A stretch of DNA of 64,000 nt. Source: Rhizobium sp. BG4. GTDB lineage: Bacteria > Pseudomonadota > Alphaproteobacteria > Rhizobiales > Rhizobiaceae. The stretch covers positions 1,364,001 to 1,428,000 of the forward strand of contig NZ_CP044125.1 of the NCBI RefSeq assembly GCF_016864575.1, given 5' to 3'. The notes under the pieces were generated by a model that was given only the letters and a program-made list of their open reading frames with translations, made no database searches and was not told the DNA's origin. The translations under genes were made by a program, and so were the position numbers. Every line of letters begins with the position of its first letter. Position 1 is the first letter of the stretch. Shown here in pieces: positions 46,127-56,309 of this stretch.

Positions 46127-46145
46127 ATGATATCGCTGATATCAT
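46127..46145. promoter_or_regulatory. Palindromic operator of the FitA/FitB-type pair
   Basis: ATGATATC-GCT-GATATCAT is a perfect 19-bp palindrome with 8-bp arms, centred 24 bases before the antitoxin ATG. Ribbon-helix-helix antitoxins bind such repeats, so autorepression is likely. Confidence 0.75.
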
Positions 46146-46177
46146 AATATGTCGGCAGAGCGCGTTCAATGCACAGA

Positions 46178-46693
46178 TCAGATCGCCTTCGACTTCGCAG
46201 CCTTGGTGAACTTCTTGATCACCATCTCGCGCTTCAGCCGCGAGATATGGTCGATGAACAGCACGCCGTTCAGGTGGTCGATTTCGTGCTGCAGGCAGGT
46301 CGCCAGCAGGCCGTCGGCTTCGGCGGTCAGTTCCTTGCCGTCGCGGTCGAGATATTTGACGGTGATCGTGGCGGGACGTTCGACCTCGGCATAGTAATCC
46401 GGGATAGAAAGGCAGCCCTCTTCATAGACAGAGCGGTCGTCCGAAGACTTCAGGATTTCGGGATTGATGAAAACCTGGGGCTGCTTGTCTTCGCCTTCGC
46501 GCGAGACGTCGATGACGAGCATGCGGCGCGGTACGCCGATCTGGATCGCGGCAAGGCCGATGCCCGGCGCGTCATACATGGTTTCCAGCATGTCGTCGGC
46601 GAGACGCTTCAGTTCATCGTCGACGCGCTCGATCGGCTTGGAAGCCTGACGGAGAATGGGATCGGGAAGAATGATGAGTGGCTTGATGGTCAT
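46178..46693 (-). CDS. def: Peptide deformylase
   Basis: 171 residues. Removes the N-formyl group from nascent proteins. All three family motifs are present: [10 protein letters not shown] (about residue 44), EGCLSIPDY with the metal Cys (about residue 92), and QHEIDHLNG with the HExxH metal site (about residue 134). The start at 46693 gives [16 protein letters not shown]; the frame continues upstream to 47023 only as a shadow of the chemoreceptor gene. It is separated from fmt by the toxin-antitoxin pair. Confidence 0.97.
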   Translation of the reverse strand: MTIKPLIILPDPILRQASKPIERVDDELKRLADDMLETMYDAPGIGLAAIQIGVPRRMLVIDVSREGEDKQPQVFINPEILKSSDDRSVYEEGCLSIPDYYAEVERPATITVKYLDRDGKELTAEADGLLATCLQHEIDHLNGVLFIDHISRLKREMVIKKFTKAAKSKAI

Positions 46694-46790
46694 GGCGTTC
46701 CCATAACCTATCTTTTCGGGCGTGGGAATTATCCCGAAACTTCCGAAGGCGGTTTTTTGCTGCCGCCTCCGGAAAATCGCCGTATTCGTC

Positions 46791-48283
46791 TTACGCAGCG
46801 CGGCGGCTGATGGTGCCGCGGATATCGGCCTGGGTGCGGAAGCGCTGCAGCAGATCCATGAGATTGCTGACCTCGCCGCGCAGGCGGCGGGTTTCGGCCG
46901 AGGTGTGCTCGACCATGCCGGAATTCTGCTGGGTGATCGCATCCATGTTGCGGATGGCGACGCTGACTTCGTTGACACCAGTCGCCTGATCGCGGGCGGC
47001 AGCGGCGATCTCGGCGACGACATGGTTGATCATGTCGATGCGGCTGATCATGTCGTTCAGAGCTTCACCGGTGCTGCTGACGATGCCGACACCCTCGTCC
47101 ACCTGGGCGGAGCTTTCCGAAATCAGGTTCTTGATCTCCTTGGCAGCTTCCGCCGTGCGCTGAGCAAGCTGGCGAACTTCCTGCGCCACGACGGCAAAGC
47201 CCTTGCCCGCCTCACCGGCACGGGCGGCCTCGACGCCGGCATTCAGTGCCAGAAGGTTCGTCTGGAAGGCGATCTCGTCGATGACGCCGATGATCTTGGC
47301 GATCTCGTCGGATGACTTCTCGATGCCTGCCATGGCCGAGACGGCGCTGCTGACGAGCTCGCCGGAGCTCTTCGCACGCTGCTGCGTCTCGCGAACCGCG
47401 TCCGAAGCCTTCTCGGCATTGGCCGCGGTGAGGCCGACGCTGACGGACAGCTGCTGAAGGGCGGCCGAGCTCTCCTCGACGCCGGCTGCCTGCTGAGCGG
47501 TGCGCAGTGCGAGATCGTCGGTTGCCTTGGAGATGGTGTTGGTGCCGCTCAGGATTTCGGCAGACGTGCTGCGGACCGAACCGAAGGAGCTGCGCAGAGC
47601 CGCAACGGCGCGGTTATAGTCTTCGGCCATGTGCTTGAAATTGCCGGGCAGATCGGCCGGGAGGGAGGCTTCCAGATCGCCGTTCGACAGCGCTTCGAGG
47701 CCGCGGCGCAAATGATCGAGCGCCATCGCCTGATCCGCCTCGGCCTTGGCGCGCTCCTCTTCCAGCTTGTGGCGCCGTTCTTCGAGCGCTTCGAGATAGA
47801 CGGAGATCGAGTAATCCATGTCGAGCATCCCTGCCTTGATGACGGCGGAGAGCTTTTCGGCGAGCGCCTTGCCCTGCTGGCGGCCGAACATCGATGGCCA
47901 CTGCTTTTCCATGATGCCCTTGACTAGTTCGGACATGACGATCGCGTAGCCGCCGATATACCAGCGGGGCTCCAGACCGATGCGCGCATGCGTGCGGCCG
48001 ACGGCGGTGACGCCCTTCACATAGGTCTCGTCGAAATTGCCGCCCGCGAGGTTCGCCCAGTGATTTTCCTGCGCCTTCTTGGCGCGGCCCATATGCGACT
48101 CGTCGGAGAAGAAACCGGCGACGGCGGGGTCTTGGCTATCTTGGCGTAGAACTTGTCCAGTGCACCGCCGACCAGCGAGCTGATCACCGGCCGCATCTCG
48201 CTCATCGTCTTTCGCGCGGTATCATCGAGCTCGATGAAATCAAGGCGCTGCTTGAGGGAGGACTGCGAATGCTGGCTGGTCAT
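46791..48283 (-). CDS. Globin-coupled chemoreceptor, apparent frameshift in the globin domain
   Basis: About 497 residues with no membrane segment. An N-terminal protoglobin domain (about 1-175) carries the probable proximal heme His in [19 protein letters not shown]. The C-terminal methyl-accepting domain has the tip [19 protein letters not shown]. It should sense oxygen or another heme ligand and steer aerotaxis from the cytoplasm. The first 55 or so codons, from the ATG at 48283 (MTSQHSQSS), are in another frame. Adding one base to the GGGG run at 48126-48129 (plus strand) joins them through [14 protein letters not shown]. Unlike the two other receptors here it lacks the C-terminal WEEF tether. 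Confidence 0.85.
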
Positions 48284-48487
48284 GATGATCTCTGTCTGCC
48301 GGGGGCGATGTAAGGAATTGTTTCCGCTGCGACATTTCTAAAATATGGTTGAGCAATCGTTAAACCCCGCTACGATTTATCGTTGCAGCAACTTGGCAGG
48401 CTGCGACCTTTTGGCGGCATCTCCTGCAGCTGTTGATATGTTCACGTTTTGATCTAGTCAGGGCGCTGAAGTTTGCTATGGTGGGGC

Positions 48488-49714
48488 ATGAACAATTCTG
48501 CCGACTCGCTCGCCATTTCGCTCGCCGCCATCAATCCGGCCATTCTTGCTCTCGTCGGCGGCGCCATCGCCGCGATGATCGTCCTGCTGGTTTTCCTGCT
48601 TTTCAGGAGCGGTAATCTCAGACGGGAGCAGAATGAGGAAGCGGCCATTCGCTCCGCCGAAGCGGATGCGCGCATGGCCGAACTGCTGAAGATCCAGGCC
48701 GAGATGCAGGGCCGAATCTCGACGATGGCCGAGGTCTTCGGCACTCGTCAGGCCGAGCTCAACCAGGCGATCAACCAGCGGCTGGACGGCATGTCGCAGC
48801 GCGTCAGCCATACGATCACCGAACAGACGAAATCGACGCACGAGAACTTGCAGCGGCTTCAGGAGCGGCTGGCCGTCATCGATGCGGCGCAGAACAACAT
48901 CCAGACGCTTGCCAAGGATGTCGTCGGCCTGCAGGCGATCCTTTCCAACAAGCAGACGCGCGGTGCCTTCGGCCAGTCGCGCATGGAAACGATCGTCGCC
49001 GATGGCCTGCCGATGGGCGCCTATGCATTTCAGCAGACGCTGTCGAACGGCTCGCGCCCGGACTGCACGGTGAAGATGCCGAATGGCGCGCCGCCGCTGG
49101 TCATCGACGCCAAGTTTCCGCTGGAGGCCTGGAACGCGATCCGCGATGCCGGCGGTTCGGATGCAGGCAAGGCGGCGTCCCAGCAGTTTCGCCGCGACAT
49201 GGAAATTCATATCCGCGATATTTCCGAGAAATACCTGATTCAGGGCGAGACGCAGGACACGGCCTTCATGTTCGTGCCGTCGGAATCGATCTTTGCCGAG
49301 ATCCACGAGAATTTCGAGCCGATCGTTCAGAAGGCGCACCGGTCGCGGATCGTCATCGTCTCGCCGTCGCTGCTGATGCTGTCGATCCAGGTGATCCAGG
49401 CCGTCCTCAAGGATCAGCGCATGCGCGCGCAGGCGCATGTGATCCAGGGCGAGGTCGCCAACCTGATGGACGATCTCGGACGTCTGGACGAGCGTGTGCG
49501 CAAGCTGCAGGGTCATTTCGCCATGGCGCAGAAGGATGTCGACATGATCGTCACCTCTGCCGACAAGCTGACCAAGCGCGGCTCCAAGATCGAAGCGCTG
49601 GAATTCGAGGCGACCGCTGACGGCGCCAAGCCGGAGCGCGACGCGCAGCCGGCCGCGAAATCCGTCGAGAGCCGCACCGGCCTTCTCAAGCTCAGGGTAG
49701 TTGACGAAGAGTGA
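48488..49714 (+). CDS. rmuC: DNA recombination protein RmuC
   Basis: 408 residues. An N-terminal membrane anchor (about 15-42) and a long coiled coil (about 45-165) are followed by the RmuC nuclease-like domain with RMETIVADGLP, PLVIDAKFPLEAW (about residue 208) and DTAFMFVPSESIFAEI. It limits inversions at short repeats. The ATG at 48488 is preferred over 48473 but its ribosome-binding site (GGTGGGG) is modest. Confidence 0.93.
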   Translation: MNNSADSLAISLAAINPAILALVGGAIAAMIVLLVFLLFRSGNLRREQNEEAAIRSAEADARMAELLKIQAEMQGRISTMAEVFGTRQAELNQAINQRLDGMSQRVSHTITEQTKSTHENLQRLQERLAVIDAAQNNIQTLAKDVVGLQAILSNKQTRGAFGQSRMETIVADGLPMGAYAFQQTLSNGSRPDCTVKMPNGAPPLVIDAKFPLEAWNAIRDAGGSDAGKAASQQFRRDMEIHIRDISEKYLIQGETQDTAFMFVPSESIFAEIHENFEPIVQKAHRSRIVIVSPSLLMLSIQVIQAVLKDQRMRAQAHVIQGEVANLMDDLGRLDERVRKLQGHFAMAQKDVDMIVTSADKLTKRGSKIEALEFEATADGAKPERDAQPAAKSVESRTGLLKLRVVDEE

Positions 49715-49760
49715 GGCCTTCGGGCAGTGTCGCGCCAAAATCAAAGGACGGGACATTCAC

Positions 49761-50660
49761 ATGATCACTGTGTTCGGCTCCATCAATATGGACCTCATCG
49801 CCACCACCGCACGCCTGCCGAAGCCCGGTGAAACGGTCGCCGGAAACGGCTTTGCGACTGCGGCGGGCGGCAAGGGCGCCAATCAGGCGCTGGCGGCCCG
49901 GCGCGCTGGACGCACGGTGCGGATGGCGGGCGCCGTCGGCAAGGACGAATTTGCGGCGCCGGCGCTGGCGCTGCTCGATGACGCCGGAACCGACCTCGCA
50001 ACCGTCAAGCGCGTCGAAGGGCCGACCGGCACTGCGCTGATCCTCGTGGGCGGCGATGGTGAGAACATGATCGCCGTTGTGCCCGGCGCCAATGGTACGA
50101 TCAACGCGGCGGATGCCGATGCTGCGATCGCAGCGATGGATGCCAGTGATATCCTGATGCTGCAGCTTGAGGTTCCCGCGCCTGCGGTGGAGCGTGCGCT
50201 CGAAGCCGCCCGCAAGAAGGGCGTTCGCACCGTGCTCAATCTCGCGCCACTGATTGCCGATGCCGCACGCCTCGGGCGCCTCGCCGATATCGTCATCGCC
50301 AACGAGACGGAATTCGAGCTGCTTGCCGGCCAGGAGAACATGACAGCGGGCGACCGCGAGGCCGCGCTTCAGCGCCTGCATGGCGAGACCGGCCAGACGC
50401 TGATCGTGACGCTCGGAGCCGATGGCGTGATCGCCATTCGCGACGGCCAGCTGGTGCGCGCAAAGGGTCTGAAGATCGAGCCGGTCGATACGGTCGGCGC
50501 CGGCGATACCTTCTGCGGATACCTCGCCGCCAGCCTCGATGAAGGGCTCGATTTCGAGGCCGCGCTGCGCCGAGCAGCCGTTGCCGGATCGCTTGCCTGC
50601 CTCAAGGCCGGAGCCCAGCCGTCGATCCCGCTGAGTGCCGAAGTCGCAAACAAGCTATAG
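49761..50660 (+). CDS. rbsK: Ribokinase
   Basis: 299 residues of the PfkB family. Phosphorylates ribose at O5. The N-terminal VFGSINMDLIATTARLPKPG and AAGGKGANQALAARRAG (about residue 38) are RbsK signatures; the C-terminal DTVGAGDTFCGYL (about residue 248) carries the catalytic Asp. The ATG at 49761 (MITVFG) is chosen because homologues start there and AAAGGACGGGAC precedes it. FrcB-type transporters also take ribose, a possible link. Confidence 0.92.
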   Translation: MITVFGSINMDLIATTARLPKPGETVAGNGFATAAGGKGANQALAARRAGRTVRMAGAVGKDEFAAPALALLDDAGTDLATVKRVEGPTGTALILVGGDGENMIAVVPGANGTINAADADAAIAAMDASDILMLQLEVPAPAVERALEAARKKGVRTVLNLAPLIADAARLGRLADIVIANETEFELLAGQENMTAGDREAALQRLHGETGQTLIVTLGADGVIAIRDGQLVRAKGLKIEPVDTVGAGDTFCGYLAASLDEGLDFEAALRRAAVAGSLACLKAGAQPSIPLSAEVANKL

Positions 50661-50755
50661 ACTTTTCTGTTTCCGATAGACGCAAGCAAAAAGTGAAGGC
50701 GTTCAGACTACTAACGGTCCGCTTTCATACAATTTCACTCAAATTTAAGAGATTT

Positions 50756-50781
50756 CTGGCGATCTTTTCGGCGATCGCCAG
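50756..50781 (+). promoter_or_regulatory. Hairpin in the leader of the Cache chemoreceptor gene
   Basis: CTGGCGATC (50756-50764) and GATCGCCAG (50773-50781) form a perfect 9-bp stem with an 8-base loop, 108 bases before the start codon. No T-run follows. It could be an operator or an RNA element; nothing identifies it. Confidence 0.4.
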
Positions 50782-50889
50782 GCCTCCTCAGAGGGTGCCC
50801 GGTTTAGCCCCACGGCCGCTCCATGACGAAGCGGCTCACCTCGCCTTTGCCGGAAATGTTCGTCCGGCAAGTCGCCCCGCCGAGGCACC

Positions 50890-53217
50890 ATGTTCATCTT
50901 TCGCATGAAGTCGCTTGCCGCAAAGCTTATTGTCATCACGGGCGTTGCAATCGCGCTCGTTCTTTTCGTTTCTAACTTTTTCCTGATCGATCAGACGCGC
51001 AACCGCGTGCAGACCCTGACGATGGATCAGGCCAATCTTGAAGCCAAAGCCATTGCCAACGAAATCGCCGCCAATGTCGGCGAACTCGCCAGCGCAGCGC
51101 GCTCCATGTCCGGTGTCGTCGGCCGCGGCCACGAGGGCGGCAATTTCGACCGCAAGGGCATCATCAACGTCCTGAAGGCCAATCTCGAAAAGAACCCCTT
51201 CGCCTTCGGCAGCTGGTTCTGCGAGCAGCTCGGCGCCTTCGACGGCAAGACAACCGAGATTGCCGACAAGCTCGATCAGGGCACCAACAAGGCTGGCGCC
51301 TTCACGCCCTACTGGTCGAAGACCAAGGATGGCGCCATCCAGTTCTCGACCTTCGATAACGATTATACCGCCGAGTGGTGGAAGCTTGCTGCCGAGAGCG
51401 GCAAGGGCGCGATCACGTCGCCCTATCTCGCCGAAGGCACCGACGTTCCGACCCTCCTGACCTCGATCGCCTACCCGGTTGTCTCGGGTGGCAAGATGAT
51501 CGGCGTCGAAGGCGTCGACATCTCTCTGAAGTCGCTGACCGACAAGCTGCAGGCTCTGCATCCGTTCGGCTCCGGCCGCGTCACGCTCGTTGCCCAGAAC
51601 GGCAACTGGATCGTCGCGCCGACCAAGGAACTGATGTCGAAGCCCTATGAAGGCGACGGCTCGACCGAGATCAAGAACGCCCGCGCGTCGATGGCGCCGA
51701 CCGTTGTCCGCAACCTGACCTTCGATGGTTACGAGCCCTTCGACCGCGTCGTCTATCCGTTCGCCGTCCCGGATCTCAACGCGACATGGGTCGTCCTCGT
51801 CGACGTACCGCACACCGCGATCAATGCCCCGGTTCAGGATCAGACCGTCATGATGATCGTCGGCGGCATTCTCGTCCTCGGCGCGGTCATGCTGGCCCTC
51901 TACTTCGCCGTCCGTTCCTTCGTGCAGAAGCCGCTCGGCCAGCTGGTCGCCGGCGTCAAGAAGCTGAGCGACGGCGCCTACGATCAGCCGGTTGCCGGTC
52001 AGGATCGTGCCGACGAAATCGGCTCGGTCGCCAAGGCTCTGGAAGGCTTCCGTTTCGCTCTTGCCGATACGCGCCGCCTTGAAGCCGAAGCAAACAACCA
52101 GCGCAGCGCAGCTGAATCCGAGCGCAGCCGCTCGGAGAGCGAGCGCCAGCAGTCGGTCGCCCTGCAGCGCCAGATCGTCTCGATCGTCGGTGCCGGTCTT
52201 TCCGAACTGTCGCAAGGCAATCTCGGCCACCGCATCAACGAGGATTTCCCGGGCGAATACGCGAAGCTGAAGCAGGACTTCAACGCCGCGCTCGCCAGCC
52301 TCGAAGAGACCGTCCATACGATGAACACGAGCGTCGTGAACATCGGCTCCGGCACCAGCGAGATCAGCAACAGCGCCTCCGACCTTGCCAAGCGCACGGA
52401 ACAGCAGGCTGCAAGCCTCGAGGAGACCGCTGCAGCGCTGAACGAGCTGACCGCCCAGGTCAATTCGAGCGCCGAGAACGCCCGCACCGCGGCTGACAAC
52501 GTCAACCTCGCCTGCGAGGATGCCGAGAAATCCGGCGAAGTCGTGCAGAAGGCGATCGCTTCGATGCACGGCATCGAGCAGTCGTCCACGGAAGTGTCGC
52601 GCATCATCGGCGTCATCGACGAGATCGCATTCCAGACCAACCTGCTCGCCCTCAACGCCGGTGTCGAAGCCGCGCGTGCCGGTGAGGCAGGCAAGGGCTT
52701 CGCAGTCGTCGCACAGGAAGTCCGTGAGCTCGCACAGCGCTCTGCAAGTGCCGCAAAGGAGATCAAGACGCTGATCAACACCTCAGCCGTCCAGGTCAAG
52801 GAAGGCGTCGATCTCGTCGGCCGCGCCGGCGGTACGCTGCACAAGATCGCCGAGCAGGTCATGGGCATCAACGGCCTGATCCGTCAGATCTCAGCGTCTG
52901 CCAGCGAGCAGGCGATCGGGCTGAAGGAAATCAACCAGGCCATGAACCAGATGGACCAGGTGACGCAGCAGAACGCCGCGATGGTGGAAGAGGCAACGGC
53001 GGCCAGTGTGACGCTGAACGACGAGGCGCAGACGCTGAAGGCCCTCGTGCTGCGCTTCCGGGTTTCCGGCCAGGCAAACAGTGCGGCGCTGCGGGCAACC
53101 GCCGAGCATATGCGTGCGCCCGTCGCAGTACCCGCATACCGGGCTCCGGCACCGCGCCGGGCGGCTGTCTCCCACGGCTCGGCCGCAGTCGCGCAGGACA
53201 ATTGGGAAGAGTTCTGA
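50890..53217 (+). CDS. Methyl-accepting chemotaxis protein with periplasmic Cache domain
   Basis: 775 residues: membrane segment one (about 12-32), a double Cache-type periplasmic sensor (about 40-310; features include [26 protein letters not shown] and [19 protein letters not shown]), membrane segment two (about 318-340), HAMP, then the signalling domain with [19 protein letters not shown] near residue 585. It ends NWEEF, the CheR/CheB-binding pentapeptide type. Cache sensors of this kind bind amino or organic acids; the ligand is unknown. An ATG at 50905 is an alternative start. Confidence 0.93.
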   Translation: MFIFRMKSLAAKLIVITGVAIALVLFVSNFFLIDQTRNRVQTLTMDQANLEAKAIANEIAANVGELASAARSMSGVVGRGHEGGNFDRKGIINVLKANLEKNPFAFGSWFCEQLGAFDGKTTEIADKLDQGTNKAGAFTPYWSKTKDGAIQFSTFDNDYTAEWWKLAAESGKGAITSPYLAEGTDVPTLLTSIAYPVVSGGKMIGVEGVDISLKSLTDKLQALHPFGSGRVTLVAQNGNWIVAPTKELMSKPYEGDGSTEIKNARASMAPTVVRNLTFDGYEPFDRVVYPFAVPDLNATWVVLVDVPHTAINAPVQDQTVMMIVGGILVLGAVMLALYFAVRSFVQKPLGQLVAGVKKLSDGAYDQPVAGQDRADEIGSVAKALEGFRFALADTRRLEAEANNQRSAAESERSRSESERQQSVALQRQIVSIVGAGLSELSQGNLGHRINEDFPGEYAKLKQDFNAALASLEETVHTMNTSVVNIGSGTSEISNSASDLAKRTEQQAASLEETAAALNELTAQVNSSAENARTAADNVNLACEDAEKSGEVVQKAIASMHGIEQSSTEVSRIIGVIDEIAFQTNLLALNAGVEAARAGEAGKGFAVVAQEVRELAQRSASAAKEIKTLINTSAVQVKEGVDLVGRAGGTLHKIAEQVMGINGLIRQISASASEQAIGLKEINQAMNQMDQVTQQNAAMVEEATAASVTLNDEAQTLKALVLRFRVSGQANSAALRATAEHMRAPVAVPAYRAPAPRRAAVSHGSAAVAQDNWEEF

Positions 53218-53240
53218 GAACTAACCATCTCAAACGAAAA

Positions 53241-53270
53241 GAGGCGCCCGGGATGACCGGGCGCCTCTTT
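53241..53270. terminator. Bidirectional terminator between chemoreceptor and ptsN
   Basis: An 11-bp stem GAGGCGCCCGG/CCGGGCGCCTC with a 5-base loop is flanked by AAACGAAAA on one side and TTTCATTTC on the other, so it can terminate both convergent transcripts. Confidence 0.85.
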
Positions 53271-53290
53271 CATTTCTGCGATTGAAAATC

Positions 53291-53755
53291 TCAGGCGGCG
53301 TTCGAAGTCTGCTCTTCGTTGAGGAAGGCATAGATCGCCGAGGCGGAGTCGGTGGCGCGCAGCTTGGCGACCAAATCCTGGTCGCGCAGCACGCGCGCGA
53401 TGCGCGACAGGGCCTTGAGATGATCGGCGCCCGCCCCTTCGGGAGCGAGCAGCAGGAAAACGAGATCGACGGGCTGATCGTCCAGGGCCTCGAAATCGAC
53501 CGGGCTCTCGAGACGTGCGAAGACGCCGACGATCGAGCGGACGCTGGCGAGCTTGCCATGCGGAATTGCGATGCCATTGCCGACGCCGGTCGAACCCAGA
53601 CGTTCACGCTGCAGCACGACGTCGAAGATTTCCCGCTCAGACAGGCCAGTGATTTTCGAGGCCTTTGCCGCCAATTCCTGAAGCAGCTGTTTCTTGGAAT
53701 TTACCTTGAGGGCGGGGATAATCGCATCTTGATGCAGCAGATCTGCCAATGCCAT
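53291..53755 (-). CDS. ptsN: Nitrogen-related PTS IIA component PtsN
   Basis: 154 residues of the IIA-Ntr fold. The phosphorylated His is in GIAIPHGKLASV (about residue 66). It takes phosphate from NPr and signals carbon, nitrogen and potassium status; it does not transport sugar. It is the last gene of lptC-lptA-lptB-rpoN-hpf-ptsN, the widely conserved rpoN cluster. Confidence 0.95.
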   Translation of the reverse strand: MALADLLHQDAIIPALKVNSKKQLLQELAAKASKITGLSEREIFDVVLQRERLGSTGVGNGIAIPHGKLASVRSIVGVFARLESPVDFEALDDQPVDLVFLLLAPEGAGADHLKALSRIARVLRDQDLVAKLRATDSASAIYAFLNEEQTSNAA

Positions 53756-53825
53756 TTCTTTTTCCTTCTGTGGCCGAAGCCGGGTGATTGGAAGAGCGGC
53801 GCTTGGCGCCGCTCATCGCCCGATT

Positions 53826-54401
53826 TCAGCTCTTGATATTGGCTGCGTCGATCCAGCCAATATTACCGTCATGCCTGCGGTAAACGATGTTCAAATGTTC
53901 CTTGCCCGGGCTGCGGAACAGGAGCAGCGGCTCGTCCGTCATGTCGAGCGCCATCACGGCGGTTGCGACGGACATTGTCTTCAGCTGCTTCGTGCTCTCG
54001 GCCACGATGGCCGGGGCGAAATCGTCGGGAACCTCTTCTTCGTGGTCAGGCACAGCGTCCATGACCGTATAGGCGACTTCCGCAAAACCGTTCAGATGAT
54101 TTCCGGCATGATGATCTTTGAGCTTCCGCTTGTAGCGGCGCAGACGCTTCTCGATACGCTCCGAAGCGGCATCGAAAGCCACCTGCGGATCCATCGCCTC
54201 ACCAGCCGCATGCAGCACGACCCCGCTATCGAGGTGGAGCTTGCAATCGGCCGAGAAGCGCGAGCTCGACTTCTCAACGATCACTTGACCAGAATATCCC
54301 CCGTCGAAGTATTTCGTGACGGCCATGGCCACTTGGTCCTCGATCTTTTGACGGAACGAGTCACCAATTTCCATATGTTTACCGGATACACGCACACTCA
54401 T
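53826..54401 (-). CDS. hpf: Ribosome hibernation promoting factor, long form
   Basis: 191 residues. The N-terminal HPF domain (about 1-110, SVRVSGKHMEIGDSFRQKIE to RLRRYKRKLKDH) binds the ribosome decoding site. The C-terminal dimerisation domain (about 130-190, TMSVATAVMALDMTDEPLLL) drives 100S dimer formation. The two-domain length marks the long form, used in stationary phase. The position downstream of rpoN is conserved. Confidence 0.95.
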   Translation of the reverse strand: MSVRVSGKHMEIGDSFRQKIEDQVAMAVTKYFDGGYSGQVIVEKSSSRFSADCKLHLDSGVVLHAAGEAMDPQVAFDAASERIEKRLRRYKRKLKDHHAGNHLNGFAEVAYTVMDAVPDHEEEVPDDFAPAIVAESTKQLKTMSVATAVMALDMTDEPLLLFRSPGKEHLNIVYRRHDGNIGWIDAANIKS

Positions 54402-54616
54402 GGAGTTTCCCTTCTTATAGTGGTTTGCGGTACCAGTTTACGCCAAGCCTACTTCTCATCCAAGCACTTCACGCAAACTCAAGCAAGATCGGCTTAAGTC
54501 TCGTGCTTCAAGCGCCCTGAGGATGATGGGGATAAGTCTGAACGCTGTTCACAGCGCCAATTGCGGCGGGCTAATAAACGGAGGTTACCAAAAAGTCAAC
54601 GCCCGGCCGTCAGGCC

Positions 54617-56152
54617 TCAGAAGCCCGCGACCTTGGCGAGCGCCCGCTTTTCGCGGCGGCGCTGCACCGAAGAGGCGATGTTCATCGCTTCCCGGTATTT
54701 GGCGACGGTGCGGCGGGCGAGATCGATCCCGCCCTTTTTCAGCATGTCGACGATATCGTCGTCCGACAGCACGGCTTCCGGGCTTTCCTGCATGATCAGC
54801 ATGCGGATCTTGTGGCGGACGGCCTCCGCAGAGTGCCCATCGCCGCCTTCGACGGCGCTGATCGAGACGGTGAAGAAGTATTTGAGCTCGAAGAGCCCGC
54901 GCGGCGTCAGCATGTATTTGTTCGAGGTGACGCGGCTGACGGTCGATTCATGCATCTTGATGGCGTCGGCAACGGTCTTCAGATTGAGCGGGCGCAGATG
55001 ATCGACACCATGGAGCAGGAACGCATCCTGCTGGCGGACGATCTCGGTCGCCACCTTCATGATCGTCTTGGCGCGCTGGTCGAGGCTGCGCGTCAGCCAG
55101 TTGGCATTCTGCAGGCATTCGGAGAGGAAGGCGTGCTCCTCGCCATTCTTCGTGACATTGGCGAAATAGGACTGATTGACCAGCACGCGGGGCAGCGTGT
55201 CGGGATTGAGCTCCACCAGCCAGCTGCCGTCGCTCGACGGCCGTACGACGACATCCGGCATGATCGCTTCGGAGACGCCGGTCTCGAAACCGCTGCCCGG
55301 CTTCGGATTGAGCTGGCGAAGCTCCGTCAGCATGTCGAGGAGATCTTCCTCGTCGACACCACAGAGGCGCTTCAGCGTCGAGAAATCACGGCGCGCCAAG
55401 AGTTCGAGATTGGCGACAAAGGCCTGCATCGCCGGATCGAAGCGATCCTTCTGGCGTAGCTGGATCGCCAGACATTCCGCCAGATTACGGGCAAAGACGC
55501 CCGGCGGATCGAGGGTCTGCAGCGCGCTGAGCACACGCTCCACATCGACCGTGGTGGCGCCGAGACGTTCGGCGGCTTCGGCGATATCCCCCTGGAAATA
55601 GCCGGCCTCATCGAGCTGATCGAGCAGGTGCTGGCCGATCAGCCGGTCGGCCATGTCAGGCAGGACGAAGGGCACCTGCTGGACGATATGGTCGCGCAGC
55701 GAAACCTGGCCGGCGACGAAATCATCGAGATCATAGGCCTCGCCCTCGGCGCTGCCGGGCATCGACTTCCACTGGCTCATCAGCTCCGGCGCATCGGCCC
55801 GCTGCGGCGCGCCGTCGTCCTGGAAGACATTCGAATAGTTTGAATCGAGCTCTTCGCTCAGGTGGCTGACGCTGCCTTCGCTGCCATTGTCGTACCAGTC
55901 GCCGGAGAGCGCATCGGTGCGCTCGTCGTCATCCTGCTGGTGGGCGTGGGGTTCATCTTCGCCGTCACGCTCGCTGCCCGTTTCCGCGTCATTTGACGGA
56001 AATTCCAGCAGCGGGTTCTTTTCGACTTCCTGGGAGATGAATTGAACGAGTTCGAAATGCGTCATCTGCAGCAGCTGGATGGACTGCATCAGCTGCGGCG
56101 TCATGACGAGGGATTGGTTCTGTCGCAGGAAAAGATTGGCTGACAGGGCCAT
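54617..56152 (-). CDS. rpoN: RNA polymerase sigma-54 factor
   Basis: About 511 residues. Region I is Gln/Leu-rich (MALSANLFLRQNQSLVMTPQ then LMQSIQLLQM) and binds activators and core. An acidic region II (about 50-130) follows, then the core-binding region III, a helix-turn-helix near residue 395-420 (HESTVSRVTSNKYM), and the RpoN box ARRTVAKYRE near residue 485. It directs transcription of nitrogen, dicarboxylate transport and nif genes. The start at 56152 fits rhizobial RpoN; in-frame ATG at 56176 (directly after GGAGGAA) and at 56236 are alternatives. Confidence 0.95.
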   Translation of the reverse strand: MALSANLFLRQNQSLVMTPQLMQSIQLLQMTHFELVQFISQEVEKNPLLEFPSNDAETGSERDGEDEPHAHQQDDDERTDALSGDWYDNGSEGSVSHLSEELDSNYSNVFQDDGAPQRADAPELMSQWKSMPGSAEGEAYDLDDFVAGQVSLRDHIVQQVPFVLPDMADRLIGQHLLDQLDEAGYFQGDIAEAAERLGATTVDVERVLSALQTLDPPGVFARNLAECLAIQLRQKDRFDPAMQAFVANLELLARRDFSTLKRLCGVDEEDLLDMLTELRQLNPKPGSGFETGVSEAIMPDVVVRPSSDGSWLVELNPDTLPRVLVNQSYFANVTKNGEEHAFLSECLQNANWLTRSLDQRAKTIMKVATEIVRQQDAFLLHGVDHLRPLNLKTVADAIKMHESTVSRVTSNKYMLTPRGLFELKYFFTVSISAVEGGDGHSAEAVRHKIRMLIMQESPEAVLSDDDIVDMLKKGGIDLARRTVAKYREAMNIASSVQRRREKRALAKVAGF

Positions 56153-56309
56153 GGCGGACGCAAAACTCCCGTTCATTTCCTCCGGGAAGCCGCGTCCGAA
56201 CAAGTATTTCAGGCCACGGAAATCCAGTTGGCCCAAAAATTGCTTTTTTATTCTATTTGGTCAAGCTCAAGTGTGACGGGAAGGTGAATTTCCGTCGCCT
56301 TCGACCGTA

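Noticed and set aside
46694..47023. N-terminal extension of def
   Set aside because: It is the shadow of the chemoreceptor 3' end; the deformylase begins normally at 46693.
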